Below, one piece after another: positions 25,833 through 34,976 of a stretch of DNA of 64,000 nt. The position numbers were made by a program, and so were the translations under genes. The notes beneath the pieces were generated by a model, which worked only from the letters and a program-made list of their open reading frames with translations, was not told the DNA's origin and did not search any database. The stretch spans positions 310,001-374,000 of the forward strand of contig CP076354.1 of the NCBI GenBank assembly GCA_018798825.1, in the 5' to 3' direction. The first letter of the stretch is position 1. The number at the start of each line of letters is the position of its first letter. Origin of the DNA: Ochrobactrum sp. BTU1 (GTDB lineage: Bacteria > Pseudomonadota > Alphaproteobacteria > Rhizobiales > Rhizobiaceae).

Positions 25833-26282
25833 ATGTCTGGCAAAAACATGCCGTTGTTTCGCACACTCGCCACGGTTTCACTTCTTGGGACCGGCTTTAT
25901 TGCCAGCAGTGCTTATGCGCAGGAAAATGGCCGCTATCGCCTTGAAGGCACGGAAACCGGCTATGTGCGGCTCGATACGCGAACGGGTGCGCTTTCAGTC
26001 TGCAATGAGCATCAGGGGCAGCTTGTCTGCAAGATGGCAACCGAAGACCGCGAGGCTTATGAGAACGACATTTCCGATCTGCAGGACCGCGTGAAAAGGC
26101 TTGAGGATAAGCTTGCAGCAGTTCAGTCGGGTGCTGCATCTGCTATGCCGTCAAAGCTGCCGTCCGATGCAGAGTTCGAACAGTCGCTTGGTTATATGGA
26201 ACGCTTCATGCGTCGCTTCATGGATGTCGCAAAGAGTTTTGACAGTGAGCCTGAGAAGCCGGCGAATGGTGCACAACAGTAG
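25833..26282 (+). CDS. Periplasmic coiled-coil protein of unknown function
   Basis: 149 aa with a signal peptide (residues ~1-30, ending SSAYA-Q). A short beta-rich region with two cysteines follows (YRLEGTETGYVRLDTRTGALSVC...QLVC), which could form a disulfide. A heptad-like coiled coil comes next (ISDLQDRVKRLEDKLAAVQ), then an acidic helical tail. The pattern recurs in small rhizobial periplasmic proteins. I cannot name a function. It is close to two repeat copies upstream and 100 bp before the large hybrid kinase, which may share its direction of transcription. Confidence 0.72.
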   Translation: MSGKNMPLFRTLATVSLLGTGFIASSAYAQENGRYRLEGTETGYVRLDTRTGALSVCNEHQGQLVCKMATEDREAYENDISDLQDRVKRLEDKLAAVQSGAASAMPSKLPSDAEFEQSLGYMERFMRRFMDVAKSFDSEPEKPANGAQQ

Positions 26283-26386
26283 GCCTGTCGTTATTTAGTA
26301 GTGCTTGCGTGTTTTGCCTGAAAATGCTTGCCTTGCCTAGTCTACTTTACCAATAAAGGGGGGTGGCAGGGGAGGAAAGTCCGGCA

Positions 26387-29300
26387 ATGCAGGGCTGGGG
26401 AATTATAGGCGTCGCATTTCTGTATCTGTTGATGCTGTTTGCGGTGGCAAGCATCGGTGACAGACGTGCTGCGCGCTGGAGTAGTGCCCCGCGTCCCTAT
26501 ATTTACGCACTCAGCCTTGCTGTTTACTGCACTTCGTGGACCTTCTTCGGCTCGGTCGGTTTATCAGCCCAGCGCGGGCTTGAATTCTTAGGCATCTATA
26601 TCGGGCCTATTCTGGTTTTCACGCTTGGCAATCGTCTGCTGCGTCATATCGTGCGGCTTGCAAAGGCCGAACATATCACTTCCATCGCCGATTTTCTGGC
26701 AGCGCGCTATGGCAAGAGCTTTGGCGTGGCGTCGCTGGCAACCTGTATCGCAGCGGTCGGGTCCATTCCTTATATCGCGCTACAGCTCAAAGCTGTTTCC
26801 GGCAGTGTCGGTCTGGTGATGGAGCATTACGGCTCTGCCTTCGATCCTTCGTCCTTTGTGTTTGGCGATATTTCGCTGCCCGTGGCAGCGGTTCTGGCGG
26901 TCTTTGCGATCCTGTTCGGTACGCGCCACACGGATGCGACCGAGCACCAGAATGGGCTTATTCTGGCGGTTGCGCTCGAATCAGTGATCAAACTCTCCGC
27001 ATTCCTTGCTGTGGGACTAGCCTGCACTTTCTTCGTGTTTGGGTCGCCCGGTGAACTGATAGAGAAGATCTCGCAATCGCCCGCAGCACTTGATGCATTT
27101 CACTACGAAACATCCATCGGCACATGGATTGTGCATACGATGCTGAGTGCAGCGGCTATCATCATGCTGCCGCGACAGTTTCATGTAACGGTCGTGGAAA
27201 GCCGCAGCGAAAAAGAACTGCGCACGGCTTCGTGGCTGTTTCCGCTCTATCTGATCTTGATCAATATCTTCGTTTTCCCGATTGCGCTGATTGGCGTGAT
27301 GACGCTTGGAAATACGGTGAGCGGCGATCTTTATGTACTAGCTTTACCACTTTCAGCCGGTGCACACTGGCTGGCACTGATTGCGTTTTTAGGTGGGCTT
27401 TCGGCTGCGACCGCGATGGTGATTGTTGCCTGCGTGGCGCTCTCGATCATGATCTCCAACCACCTTGTTCTGCCGCTGATCATCCGCAGATTGGCCGTGC
27501 GCCATCCGACAGAGCAGCGTGATCTGACGATGATCATTCTCAATACCCGGCGGCTGACGATTATCGGTATTCTGGCACTGGCCTTCGCCTATTACCGCAT
27601 GGCGTCGAATAATATTCATCTCGCATCCATTGGCCTCATATCCTTTGCGGCCATTGCGCAATTCGTGCCGTCTTTTATTGGCGGCCTGTTCTGGCGCAAT
27701 GCCAATGGGCGCGGGGCAATGCTGGGCCTTTCGGCGGGCTTTCTGATCTGGGCCTACACCCTGTTGTTGCCGACGGTTGCGCCTGAAAATGCTGCCATTT
27801 TGCGGGATGGATTTCTGGGGTTCACGGCTCTGCGGCCAGAAGCGCTGTTTGGCACTGATATGCTACCGCTCACCAATGGCGTGGTCTGGAGCCTGGCCGC
27901 TAATACGTTGTTCTATCTTCTTGGCTCGCTGTCGCGTGCCTCGACGCCGCTTGAACGTATTCAGGCCAGTATTTTCCTGCCACGCTATTTTATTGGCACC
28001 CCCACGCTCAAGCGTTTCCGCACAACCGTTACCGTTGCCGAACTCAAAGCAACCATGGCCCGTTATCTCGGTGCCGAACGTGTAGAGCGCGCTTTCCTGC
28101 GTTTTGAAGGGCGTGAGCAGCGCAGGCTTGATCCGGGCATGACGGTCGACACGCCGCTCATCCGCTACGCAGAACAATTGCTTGGCACGGCCGTTGGCTC
28201 TTCGTCGGCACGTCTGGTTCTGTCGTTGATGCTCAAGCGCAATGATGCATCAGCACGCGATGCGCGGCAGTTACTGGATGATGCTTCCGTTGCTCTGCAA
28301 CAAAACCGCGATCTTTTGCAGATCGCTCTCGACCAGATGGACCAGGGTATCACGGTTCTCGACAAGGACTTGCGGCTAACCTGCTGGAACCGTCAGTTTC
28401 GCAGGCTGTTCGATCTGCCTGATGAAGTGATGCAGGTGGGCATACCGGTATCCGAGATTGTGGAGCATCTTGCGCGCAGCGGCGATCTCGCAGCCAATGC
28501 ACAGAACGCCGCCATTCGTTCGCTGGCGACATTGCGTAAACCATGGCGTCTGACGCTGAAATCGACGGGCAAGGTGCTGGAAATCAACTCCAATCCGATG
28601 CCAGATGGCGGGCTTGTGGCGACCTATACTGATATTACTGATGAGGTCGAGGCGGATATCAGCCGTCAGCGGGCCGCGGAAGTGCTGGAGCAGCGCGTTG
28701 CTGATCGTACGGCAGAACTAACCCATGTGAACCAGAAACTTGCCAAGGCGCAGAGCGTCGCCGAAGAAGCCAATCTGGGCAAGACGCGCTTTCTTGCTGC
28801 GGCTGGTCACGACATTCTGCAACCTCTCAATGCTGCACGGCTTTACAGCACCGCACTGGCTGAGAAACTCGGCCGTGCAGAAACAAGCCAACTTGCAAGA
28901 AACATCGATTCTTCACTTGAATCGGTGGAAGCCATTCTCGGAATGGTCCTCGATATATCGCGACTTGATACGGGTGCGCTGAAGCCTGAAGTTTCGGCCT
29001 TCCGGCTCGATCGGCTTTTGAGCCAGATCGCCACTGATTTCACGCCGATGGCACGCAAAAAGGGGCTGAAACTGCGCGTGGTTCCATCGAGTATCGTGGT
29101 CAAAACTGATCGCAACATGCTGCGTCGTCTTATCCAGAACCTCGTTTCCAATGCTATCAAATACAGCCGTAAAGGCGGCATTCTCTTAGGCGTCCGTCGT
29201 CGCGGCAATTTTGTGGAATTGCAGGTGCTTGATACAGGTATCGGTATCCCGAAGCCGAAGCTTAAACTGGTTTTCCGCGAATTCACGCGCCTCGATGAAG

Positions 29301-29884
29301 GAATGCGCGAGGCAGAAGGCCTGGGGCTTGGTCTTTCGATCGTCGATCGTATTGCACGGATGCTCGAACTACCGCTGACGGTTTCATCGGACCCGGGCAA
29401 GGGTAGCGTTTTCACGCTCTGTCTTCCGATCAGCGATGAAGCAGTCCCGGTTGAGGAAATCGCCAGCCGCAAGGGCGTGAAACGTGCCTCCAGTCTGACG
29501 GGGCTTGACGTGCTCTGCATCGACAACGACGCTAATATTTTGGCCGGAATGGAAACCCTGCTCAATGGCTGGGGCTGCAATGTGACAACGCTGCGCGGTG
29601 GTGCCGGGCTGAAAGTGTTCTGTGTGGAGCGTGAAGTGGCGCCGGATATTATCGTGGCTGACTATCATCTCGATAATGAGAACGGGCTGGATATGATCGG
29701 TTTCACGCGCGAGACTTTCGGGCATGAGATTCCGGCTATTCTGCTGACGGCTGATCGTTCCAAGGAAGTTCGCAAACGAGCCGACGACGAGAACGTCACG
29801 GTACTAAACAAGCCGCTGCGTCCCGCAGCCCTGCGCTCGCTTTTATCGAGCGCACTGCATCAGCGCCAATCAGCAGCGGAATGA
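26387..29884 (+). CDS. SSF-domain hybrid histidine kinase (CrbS/MxtR-like)
   Basis: 1165 aa from the ATG at 26387, which follows GGGGAGGAAAG; an in-frame GTG 8 codons earlier is less likely. Residues ~1-500 form a sodium:solute-symporter-like membrane domain with about 13 segments. A linker and PAS domain (~645-760) follow, then a coiled coil, a HisKA domain with AAGHDILQPL (His808), an ATPase domain (VSNAIKYSRKGG, DTGIGIP, GLGLGLSI) and a receiver with Asp1092 (DIIVADYHLD). This is the CrbS/MxtR design, in which a transporter-like domain senses or transports a small carboxylate and the pair controls acetate use. The partner LuxR-type regulator is convergent, 4 bp away. Confidence 0.85.
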   Translation: MQGWGIIGVAFLYLLMLFAVASIGDRRAARWSSAPRPYIYALSLAVYCTSWTFFGSVGLSAQRGLEFLGIYIGPILVFTLGNRLLRHIVRLAKAEHITSIADFLAARYGKSFGVASLATCIAAVGSIPYIALQLKAVSGSVGLVMEHYGSAFDPSSFVFGDISLPVAAVLAVFAILFGTRHTDATEHQNGLILAVALESVIKLSAFLAVGLACTFFVFGSPGELIEKISQSPAALDAFHYETSIGTWIVHTMLSAAAIIMLPRQFHVTVVESRSEKELRTASWLFPLYLILINIFVFPIALIGVMTLGNTVSGDLYVLALPLSAGAHWLALIAFLGGLSAATAMVIVACVALSIMISNHLVLPLIIRRLAVRHPTEQRDLTMIILNTRRLTIIGILALAFAYYRMASNNIHLASIGLISFAAIAQFVPSFIGGLFWRNANGRGAMLGLSAGFLIWAYTLLLPTVAPENAAILRDGFLGFTALRPEALFGTDMLPLTNGVVWSLAANTLFYLLGSLSRASTPLERIQASIFLPRYFIGTPTLKRFRTTVTVAELKATMARYLGAERVERAFLRFEGREQRRLDPGMTVDTPLIRYAEQLLGTAVGSSSARLVLSLMLKRNDASARDARQLLDDASVALQQNRDLLQIALDQMDQGITVLDKDLRLTCWNRQFRRLFDLPDEVMQVGIPVSEIVEHLARSGDLAANAQNAAIRSLATLRKPWRLTLKSTGKVLEINSNPMPDGGLVATYTDITDEVEADISRQRAAEVLEQRVADRTAELTHVNQKLAKAQSVAEEANLGKTRFLAAAGHDILQPLNAARLYSTALAEKLGRAETSQLARNIDSSLESVEAILGMVLDISRLDTGALKPEVSAFRLDRLLSQIATDFTPMARKKGLKLRVVPSSIVVKTDRNMLRRLIQNLVSNAIKYSRKGGILLGVRRRGNFVELQVLDTGIGIPKPKLKLVFREFTRLDEGMREAEGLGLGLSIVDRIARMLELPLTVSSDPGKGSVFTLCLPISDEAVPVEEIASRKGVKRASSLTGLDVLCIDNDANILAGMETLLNGWGCNVTTLRGGAGLKVFCVEREVAPDIIVADYHLDNENGLDMIGFTRETFGHEIPAILLTADRSKEVRKRADDENVTVLNKPLRPAALRSLLSSALHQRQSAAE

Positions 29885-29888
29885 ATTA

Positions 29889-30539
29889 TCAGAGTGGCTC
29901 TGAGCTCAACGCATCATTACCAATGCGTGACAGAAGAATGACCGCCTGTGTGCGGCTGTCGACCCCAAGCTTCTGCAAAACAGCGGAGACATGTGCCTTG
30001 ACGGTGGCTTCCGAAACATTCAGCTCATAGGCGATCTGCTTGTTGAGCAATCCCTCGGCGAGCATGGTGAGAACCCGCGTTTGCTGCGGTGTAAGCGTTC
30101 TGATCTTGTTGATCAGCGCTTCGATTTCCGGATCATGTGCCTGATCAAGATCGATGTCCGATGGTGTCCAGATGTCGCCAGCAAGAACGGCATGTACGGC
30201 TTCACCAATGGCTTCCATACTGGCCGATTTGGATATGAAACCCGATGCACCGAGTTCGACCGCGTGGCGGATTGTTGCGGCATCGTCGGTCGCTGATACA
30301 ATGATGATCGGGAGAGCAGGCTGAAGCGCTTTAAGCGTGACCAGACCGGAAAGGCCCGTGCCCCCAGGCATGGTAAGATCCAGCAGCAGCAGATCAATAT
30401 CGTCGCGTTCTACGACCAGTTTTTTCGCGGCATCGAAATCGCCGACTTCGATGATTTCAGCCTCTTCAGGCAAACTGGACAGAACCTGCCGCAACGCGCC
30501 TCTGAAAAGCGGATGGTCGTCAGCGATGATAAACTGCAT
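29889..30539 (-). CDS. LuxR/NarL-family response regulator (CrbR/ErdR-like)
   Basis: 216 aa. The receiver domain (1-120) has the acidic pair IIADDHPLFR, phospho-acceptor Asp54 (LLLLDLTMPGG), the switch Ser/Thr (IIIVSATDD) and Lys104 (GFISKSAS). The C-terminal HTH (~150-205) is LTPQQTRVLTMLAEGLLNKQIAYELNVSEATVKAHVSAVL. CrbR/ErdR proteins pair with SSF-type kinases and activate acetyl-CoA synthetase in Vibrio and Pseudomonas. The stop is 4 bp from the kinase stop, tail to tail, so pairing rests on adjacency and family rather than co-transcription. Confidence 0.88.
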   Translation of the reverse strand: MQFIIADDHPLFRGALRQVLSSLPEEAEIIEVGDFDAAKKLVVERDDIDLLLLDLTMPGGTGLSGLVTLKALQPALPIIIVSATDDAATIRHAVELGASGFISKSASMEAIGEAVHAVLAGDIWTPSDIDLDQAHDPEIEALINKIRTLTPQQTRVLTMLAEGLLNKQIAYELNVSEATVKAHVSAVLQKLGVDSRTQAVILLSRIGNDALSSEPL

Positions 30540-30764
30540 AAGCCTCGCACGCCATTTTCTATGTCCTCCCCGAGCGATGCATTATTACATGCAACTCTTT
30601 TGTTTTATGCCGATTTTCAATCCGGGCAACCAAAAATAGCGGTATTTGGCCTGAACATATGTCGCATTGCCGCCTTCTGGCCGCATTATGTGCTAATTTC
30701 ACATATGAACGAGAGCAACCCGGCAAAGATGGGGACGGCTCTAACGGGAACGAAAAGGCACTTT

Positions 30765-31715
30765 ATGACGCGCAATACGCTTTATCCTGAAATCCATTCC
30801 TTCAAGGAAGAGATGCTGCAGGTTTCGCCTCTGCACCGCATCCATGTCGAACAATGCGGCAATCCTGATGGCAAACCCGTTATCATGATTCATGGCGGTC
30901 CCGGCGGCGGCATCACACCTGCCATGCGTCGTCTGCACGATCCCGAGAAATATCGTATCATCCTTTTCGATCAGCGCGGTTGCGGACGCTCCACGCCTCA
31001 TGCTGAACTACGTGAGAATACCACCTGGGATCTCGTGGCCGATATGGAGCATATCCGCGCTCATCTCGGTCTAGATAAATGGCAGGTATTCGGCGGCTCC
31101 TGGGGCTCGACACTGGGGTTGGCCTATGCCGAAACTCATCCTGAGCATGTCTCGGAAATAATTCTGCGCGGCATTTTCATGGTGCGCCGGTTTGAAGTCG
31201 ATTGGATGTACTCCAATGGTGCAAGCATCATCTTCCCGGATCACTTCGAAGCCTATCAGGAGCATATTCCGGAAGATGAACGCGGCGATATGATCGCAGC
31301 TTACTACAAGCGTCTGACGGACCGAGATCCGCAGGTGCAGCTTGCTGCGGCTCGTCTGTGGGCGCGCTGGGAAGGATCGGTGTTGTCGATCCAGCCTGAT
31401 CCGGCGCGTGTCGAAGCCTTCGGCGAAGACCTCTACGCGGTCGCTTTCGCCCGGATCGAATGTCACTATTTCCAGAACCGTGGCTTCCTAGAAAGCGATG
31501 ACCAGCTTCTTCGGAATGTTGAGCGTATCCGGCAGATTCCGGGCGTCATCGTTCATGGGCGGTATGATATCTGCACGCCATTCATCAATGCATGGCAACT
31601 CAAGAAGATGTGGCCCGAAGCCGATCTGAAGATCGTTGAAGACAGTGGGCATTCCGTTACTGAACCGGGCATCACCCACGAATTGATTGAAGCAACAAAA
31701 CGCTTTGCAGCATAA
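30765..31715 (+). CDS. pip: Proline iminopeptidase
   Basis: A cytosolic alpha/beta hydrolase that removes N-terminal proline from peptides. It is 316 aa from the ATG at 30765, with AAGG six bases upstream; open frame extends to 30513 without RBS. Motifs: oxyanion region MIHGGPGGGITPAM, DQRGCGRSTPHA, nucleophile GGSWGSTLGLAYA (GxSxG), Asp in VHGRYDICTP and catalytic His in DSGHSVTEPGI. Length is typical of the S33 family. Confidence 0.93.
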   Translation: MTRNTLYPEIHSFKEEMLQVSPLHRIHVEQCGNPDGKPVIMIHGGPGGGITPAMRRLHDPEKYRIILFDQRGCGRSTPHAELRENTTWDLVADMEHIRAHLGLDKWQVFGGSWGSTLGLAYAETHPEHVSEIILRGIFMVRRFEVDWMYSNGASIIFPDHFEAYQEHIPEDERGDMIAAYYKRLTDRDPQVQLAAARLWARWEGSVLSIQPDPARVEAFGEDLYAVAFARIECHYFQNRGFLESDDQLLRNVERIRQIPGVIVHGRYDICTPFINAWQLKKMWPEADLKIVEDSGHSVTEPGITHELIEATKRFAA

Positions 31716-31724
31716 GATCAAAAA

Positions 31725-31753
31725 TAAGAGGCGCATTTTCTGCGCCTCTTTCT
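31725..31753 (+). terminator. Terminator of pip
   Basis: AAGAGGCGCA pairs perfectly with TGCGCCTCTT across a 6-nt loop, followed by TCTTT. Confidence 0.8.
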
Positions 31754-31956
31754 TTCGCTAGTTTAAAAAAAGACGCCTCTAATTGGTGCTTTTTGAAAGT
31801 TCATCTTTTCTTTGAATATTTTCGCCTACAATCTAGCGAGCGAACAATTGTGATCGTGGCTGATCGCAGGAGTTCATCGTAGTGATTTATCTGGCGAAGC
31901 TTATCCGCAGCAAAGACGGCCCCGGTTAAGCTCGTGTTTGAGAGGGATACTGGCTA

Positions 31957-32379
31957 ATGTTGAAAGAATTCAGAGAATTTGCTCTCAAGGGCAACATGGT
32001 CGATCTGGCCATCGGTGTTATCATCGGCGGGGCATTTGGTGGTCTCGTTAACTCCATCGTCAATGACATCATCATGCCGGTCATTGGTTTGATCACCGGT
32101 GGTATCGACTTCTCCAACATGTTCATCCAGCTTGCTGGCGATCCAAAGTCCACGCTCGCTGCTGCTCGTGAAGCTGGCGCGACCATTGCTTATGGTAACT
32201 TCGTTACCCTGCTCATCAACTTCCTGATCGTTGCCTGGGTTCTCTTCATCGTGGTCAAGGCGATGAACCGCCTCAAGAAGAAGGAAGAAGCCAAGCCGGA
32301 AGCTGCAGCAGAGCTGCCACGCGATGAAGTTCTGCTGGCCGAAATCCGCGATCTTCTGGCAAAGCAGAGCAAAGCCTGA
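31957..32379 (+). CDS. mscL: Large-conductance mechanosensitive channel
   Basis: Releases solutes on osmotic downshock. 140 aa: N-terminal helix [21 protein letters not shown], pore-lining TM1 with the Gly/Ala-rich [22 protein letters not shown], a periplasmic loop, TM2 ([19 protein letters not shown]) and a charged C-terminal bundle ([11 protein letters not shown]...[12 protein letters not shown]). All are canonical. It is monocistronic, with a terminator after the gene. Confidence 0.97.
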   Translation: MLKEFREFALKGNMVDLAIGVIIGGAFGGLVNSIVNDIIMPVIGLITGGIDFSNMFIQLAGDPKSTLAAAREAGATIAYGNFVTLLINFLIVAWVLFIVVKAMNRLKKKEEAKPEAAAELPRDEVLLAEIRDLLAKQSKA

Positions 32380-32405
32380 TTACTTTCAGAATATTTTATC
32401 AAGAG

Positions 32406-32426
32406 CGGAGCCTTCTGGCTCCGTTT
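32406..32426 (+). terminator. Terminator of mscL
   Basis: CGGAGCC-TTCT-GGCTCCG followed by TTTCTCGTTT, 27 bp after the mscL stop. Confidence 0.75.
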
Positions 32427-32525
32427 CTCGTTTGATCCATCAATAAGGCTGATCGGATCATCACAAAATACCACATGATTTCATGTGTGCTCCTTGCTAA
32501 TCAGGTGCAAGCACAACCGGATTTT

Positions 32526-33704
32526 ATGTGGGAACAAATGACGCTTATCGCCAAACTTCGACCTGAAGCAGCCCAGTCACCCGAAAGCGGCATTGTTGCC
32601 GTTGCCAATCATGGCCGGGGTAAGCCGGGACTAATTCCGCTGTGGGTTGGAGAGGGCGATCTGCCCACTCCTGATTTCATCCGTGAGGCGGCCCAGAAGG
32701 GTATCGCAGATGGTGAAACCTTCTATACGTGGCAGGCTGGCATTCCTGAACTCCGTGAAGCGCTTGCCCGTTATCACGCGCGTCATTTCCCGCAATCCTT
32801 CAAGCCTGAAAACTTCTACGTCACTGGTTCGGGAATGCACGCCATTGAAATGGCGCTGAAGGCAACAACCGGTGCGGGTGAAGAAGCAATCTATCTTTCG
32901 CCTGCCTGGCCTAACTTCGTTGGCGCGGCAGGGCTTGCAGGGGCAGTTCCTGTGCCGGTCGAGCTAGAATTCGGCGCCAATGGCTGGGTTCTTGATCCTG
33001 AGAAGATTGCTGCGGCGATTACACCACGCACCCGCGCCATGTTCATCAATACGCCGTCCAATCCGACTGGCTGGACTGCCGATGTTGAGACGCTGCGCTT
33101 CATCCTCAATCTGGCCCGTGAGAAGGGCATCTGGATCATTGCCGACGAGATTTACACCCATTTCTATTACGGCGGTGGGCGTGCGCCATCCTTCATGGAT
33201 ATCATGGAGCCGGATGACCGTATCATCTTCGTCAATTCCTTCTCAAAGAACTGGGCGATGACCGGCTGGCGCGTGGGTTGGATGACGGTACATCCGTCCA
33301 TCGGCCCTGTTGTCGAGAACATGATTCAGTATTCCAATTCCGGTGTGGCGCAGTTCATGCAGCGCGGTGCGGTTGCGGCACTTGACCATGGAGATGACTT
33401 CATTGCCATGCTGGTGGAGCGTGCGCGTTCAACGCGGGACCGTCTCTGCGCGACGTTGCAGGAAACTGGCAGGGTGCGTTTGGCGCCGCCACAGGGTGCT
33501 TTCTATTTGTTCTTCGGCGTCGAAGGTGTGACGAATTCGGTCCAGGCTGCGATCGATATGGTCGATAATGCAAATGTCGGTCTCGCACCGGGCAGCGCAT
33601 TTGGTCTGGGCGGTGAGGGCTTCTTCCGTCTTTGCTTCTGTCGCGATCCGCAGCAGGTGGATGAATCTGCAGCAAGGCTGGTACAGTGGATCAATCAGAG
33701 ATAA
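32526..33704 (+). CDS. PLP-dependent class I/II aminotransferase
   Basis: About 392 aa. Fold type I signatures: WVGEGDLPTPDFIREAA, the TGSGMHAIEMALKA cofactor loop, NTPSNPTGWTAD, IADEIYTHFYYGG, and the Schiff-base lysine in NSFSKNWAMTGWRVGWM. The GEGDLPTP N-terminus places it near aspartate/aromatic aminotransferases, but the substrate cannot be fixed. Two ATGs are close, at 32526 and 32538; the second has GGGA at a good distance. The longer open frame to 32475 has no support. It is separated from mscL by a terminator and not in an obvious operon. Confidence 0.85.
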   Translation: MWEQMTLIAKLRPEAAQSPESGIVAVANHGRGKPGLIPLWVGEGDLPTPDFIREAAQKGIADGETFYTWQAGIPELREALARYHARHFPQSFKPENFYVTGSGMHAIEMALKATTGAGEEAIYLSPAWPNFVGAAGLAGAVPVPVELEFGANGWVLDPEKIAAAITPRTRAMFINTPSNPTGWTADVETLRFILNLAREKGIWIIADEIYTHFYYGGGRAPSFMDIMEPDDRIIFVNSFSKNWAMTGWRVGWMTVHPSIGPVVENMIQYSNSGVAQFMQRGAVAALDHGDDFIAMLVERARSTRDRLCATLQETGRVRLAPPQGAFYLFFGVEGVTNSVQAAIDMVDNANVGLAPGSAFGLGGEGFFRLCFCRDPQQVDESAARLVQWINQR

Positions 33705-33790
33705 GCGGTTAGCTCCGGACAGGGCTTTATCGCCCAAATCAACCCTGCTGCCACTATCTGGCAGTAGGGTAATGCGATACATCTCAGATT

Positions 33791-34486
33791 ATGTCCCGAT
33801 CAGAACGTCTTTTTGAACTCTTGCAGGCATTGCGCCGTCACCGTCGGCCGGTTAGTGGCAAAACGCTTGCCGCGGAAACCGGTGTCAGTATCCGCACGCT
33901 GTATCGCGATATTGCAAGTTTGCAGGCGCAGGGGGCAGAGATTGAGGGCGAACCGGGTATTGGTTATGTACTCAAACCCGGCTTTCTGTTGCCTCCATTG
34001 ATGTTTCGTCCCGAAGAGATCGATGCGCTGGTATTGGGTGCGCGGTGGGTGGCGGAGCGAACCGACCACAAGCTTCAGGATGCTGCAAAAGGCGCACTTG
34101 CACGCATAAGCGCTGTCTTGCCCGATGAATTGCGGGCAACGCTTGATACCTCAACGCTCCTTGTCGGTCCGAGTGCAAAGCTGCCGACCGATGGCATCGA
34201 TACTGCAATTCTTCGCGAAGCGATCAGGGCTGAACGCAAAGTACTGCTCGATTATCAGGACGGCAATGGCCAGGTGACAAAGCGCGTAATCTGGCCGTTT
34301 GCACTTTCATTTTTTGATGATGCGCGCGTGCTCGTTGCGTGGTGCGAATTGCGTGAAGGCTTCCGGCACTTTCGCACGGACAGAATTGCTGCGGTTGACG
34401 TTGTGGAACAGCGTTATCCGAAACGCCGTCAGATTCTGTTGCGTGAGTGGCGTGAGACACAAGGAATTAAACCACGCGAATTATGA
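33791..34486 (+). CDS. YafY-type WYL-domain transcriptional regulator
   Basis: 231 aa. The N-terminal winged HTH (HTH_11 type) shows RLFELLQALRRHRRPVSGKTLAAETGVSIRTLYRDIASLQAQGA. The C-terminal WYL domain (~140-225) includes IWPFALSFFDDARVLVAWCELREGFRHFRTDRI, where Arg and aromatic residues form the putative nucleic-acid/ligand pocket. It is followed 68 bp later by a VOC protein on the same strand. This pairing is common in rhizobia, and the regulator probably controls that gene. Confidence 0.88.
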   Translation: MSRSERLFELLQALRRHRRPVSGKTLAAETGVSIRTLYRDIASLQAQGAEIEGEPGIGYVLKPGFLLPPLMFRPEEIDALVLGARWVAERTDHKLQDAAKGALARISAVLPDELRATLDTSTLLVGPSAKLPTDGIDTAILREAIRAERKVLLDYQDGNGQVTKRVIWPFALSFFDDARVLVAWCELREGFRHFRTDRIAAVDVVEQRYPKRRQILLREWRETQGIKPREL

Positions 34487-34553
34487 TGCTGCCAAAAACT
34501 GGCAATGTGTTGCTGTAGATCGAGGATGTCACAATTTTACAGAGGACATTTTG

Positions 34554-34925
34554 ATGATCGACAAGAACAGTATCCTGCTTTTCGTCACCGACACAGACGC
34601 TAGCATTCGCTTTTATACAAAGCTGCTCGGGCAGGAGCCGGTAGCAGCCAGCCCGACATTTGGTATGTTCATTTTGCCTTCTGGTCTTGGCCTGGGCCTT
34701 TGGAAAAAAACTGGCGTTGAACCGGCACCAACCGCCGCAGGCGGGGCGGCGGATCTTGGCTTCCGCGTGAATGAACCGGGAATGGTCGATTCAATGTATG
34801 TTGATTGGAAGGCGAAGGGGGCTTCCATCCTCATGCTGCCGACCGACCTTGATTTTGGACGCAGTTTCGTTGCTGCCGATCCGGATGGGCATCGCCTTCG
34901 GGTCTACACAGTCGATGATGAATAG
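34554..34925 (+). CDS. VOC-family (glyoxalase/bleomycin-resistance-like) protein
   Basis: 123 aa from the ATG at 34554, with AGAGGA seven bases upstream. A single VOC module of two beta-alpha-beta-beta-beta units: NSILLFVTDTDASIRFYTKLLG, then DFGRSFVAADPDGHRLRVYTV, ending in the usual F-DP-G-H pattern. The activity is unknown; such proteins include drug-binding and lyase types. The WYL regulator upstream suggests inducible expression. A terminator follows directly. Confidence 0.86.
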   Translation: MIDKNSILLFVTDTDASIRFYTKLLGQEPVAASPTFGMFILPSGLGLGLWKKTGVEPAPTAAGGAADLGFRVNEPGMVDSMYVDWKAKGASILMLPTDLDFGRSFVAADPDGHRLRVYTVDDE

Positions 34926-34926
34926 C

Positions 34927-34955
34927 AAAAAGGCCGGTGAAAACCGGCCTTTTTT
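34927..34955. terminator. Bidirectional terminator between VOC gene and hemA
   Basis: AAAAAGGCCGG-TGAA-AACCGGCCTTTTTT, a strong stem with A/T flanks, shared by the convergent VOC and hemA genes. Confidence 0.85.
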
Positions 34956-34976
34956 GATGCTTTATTGCTGAACTTA

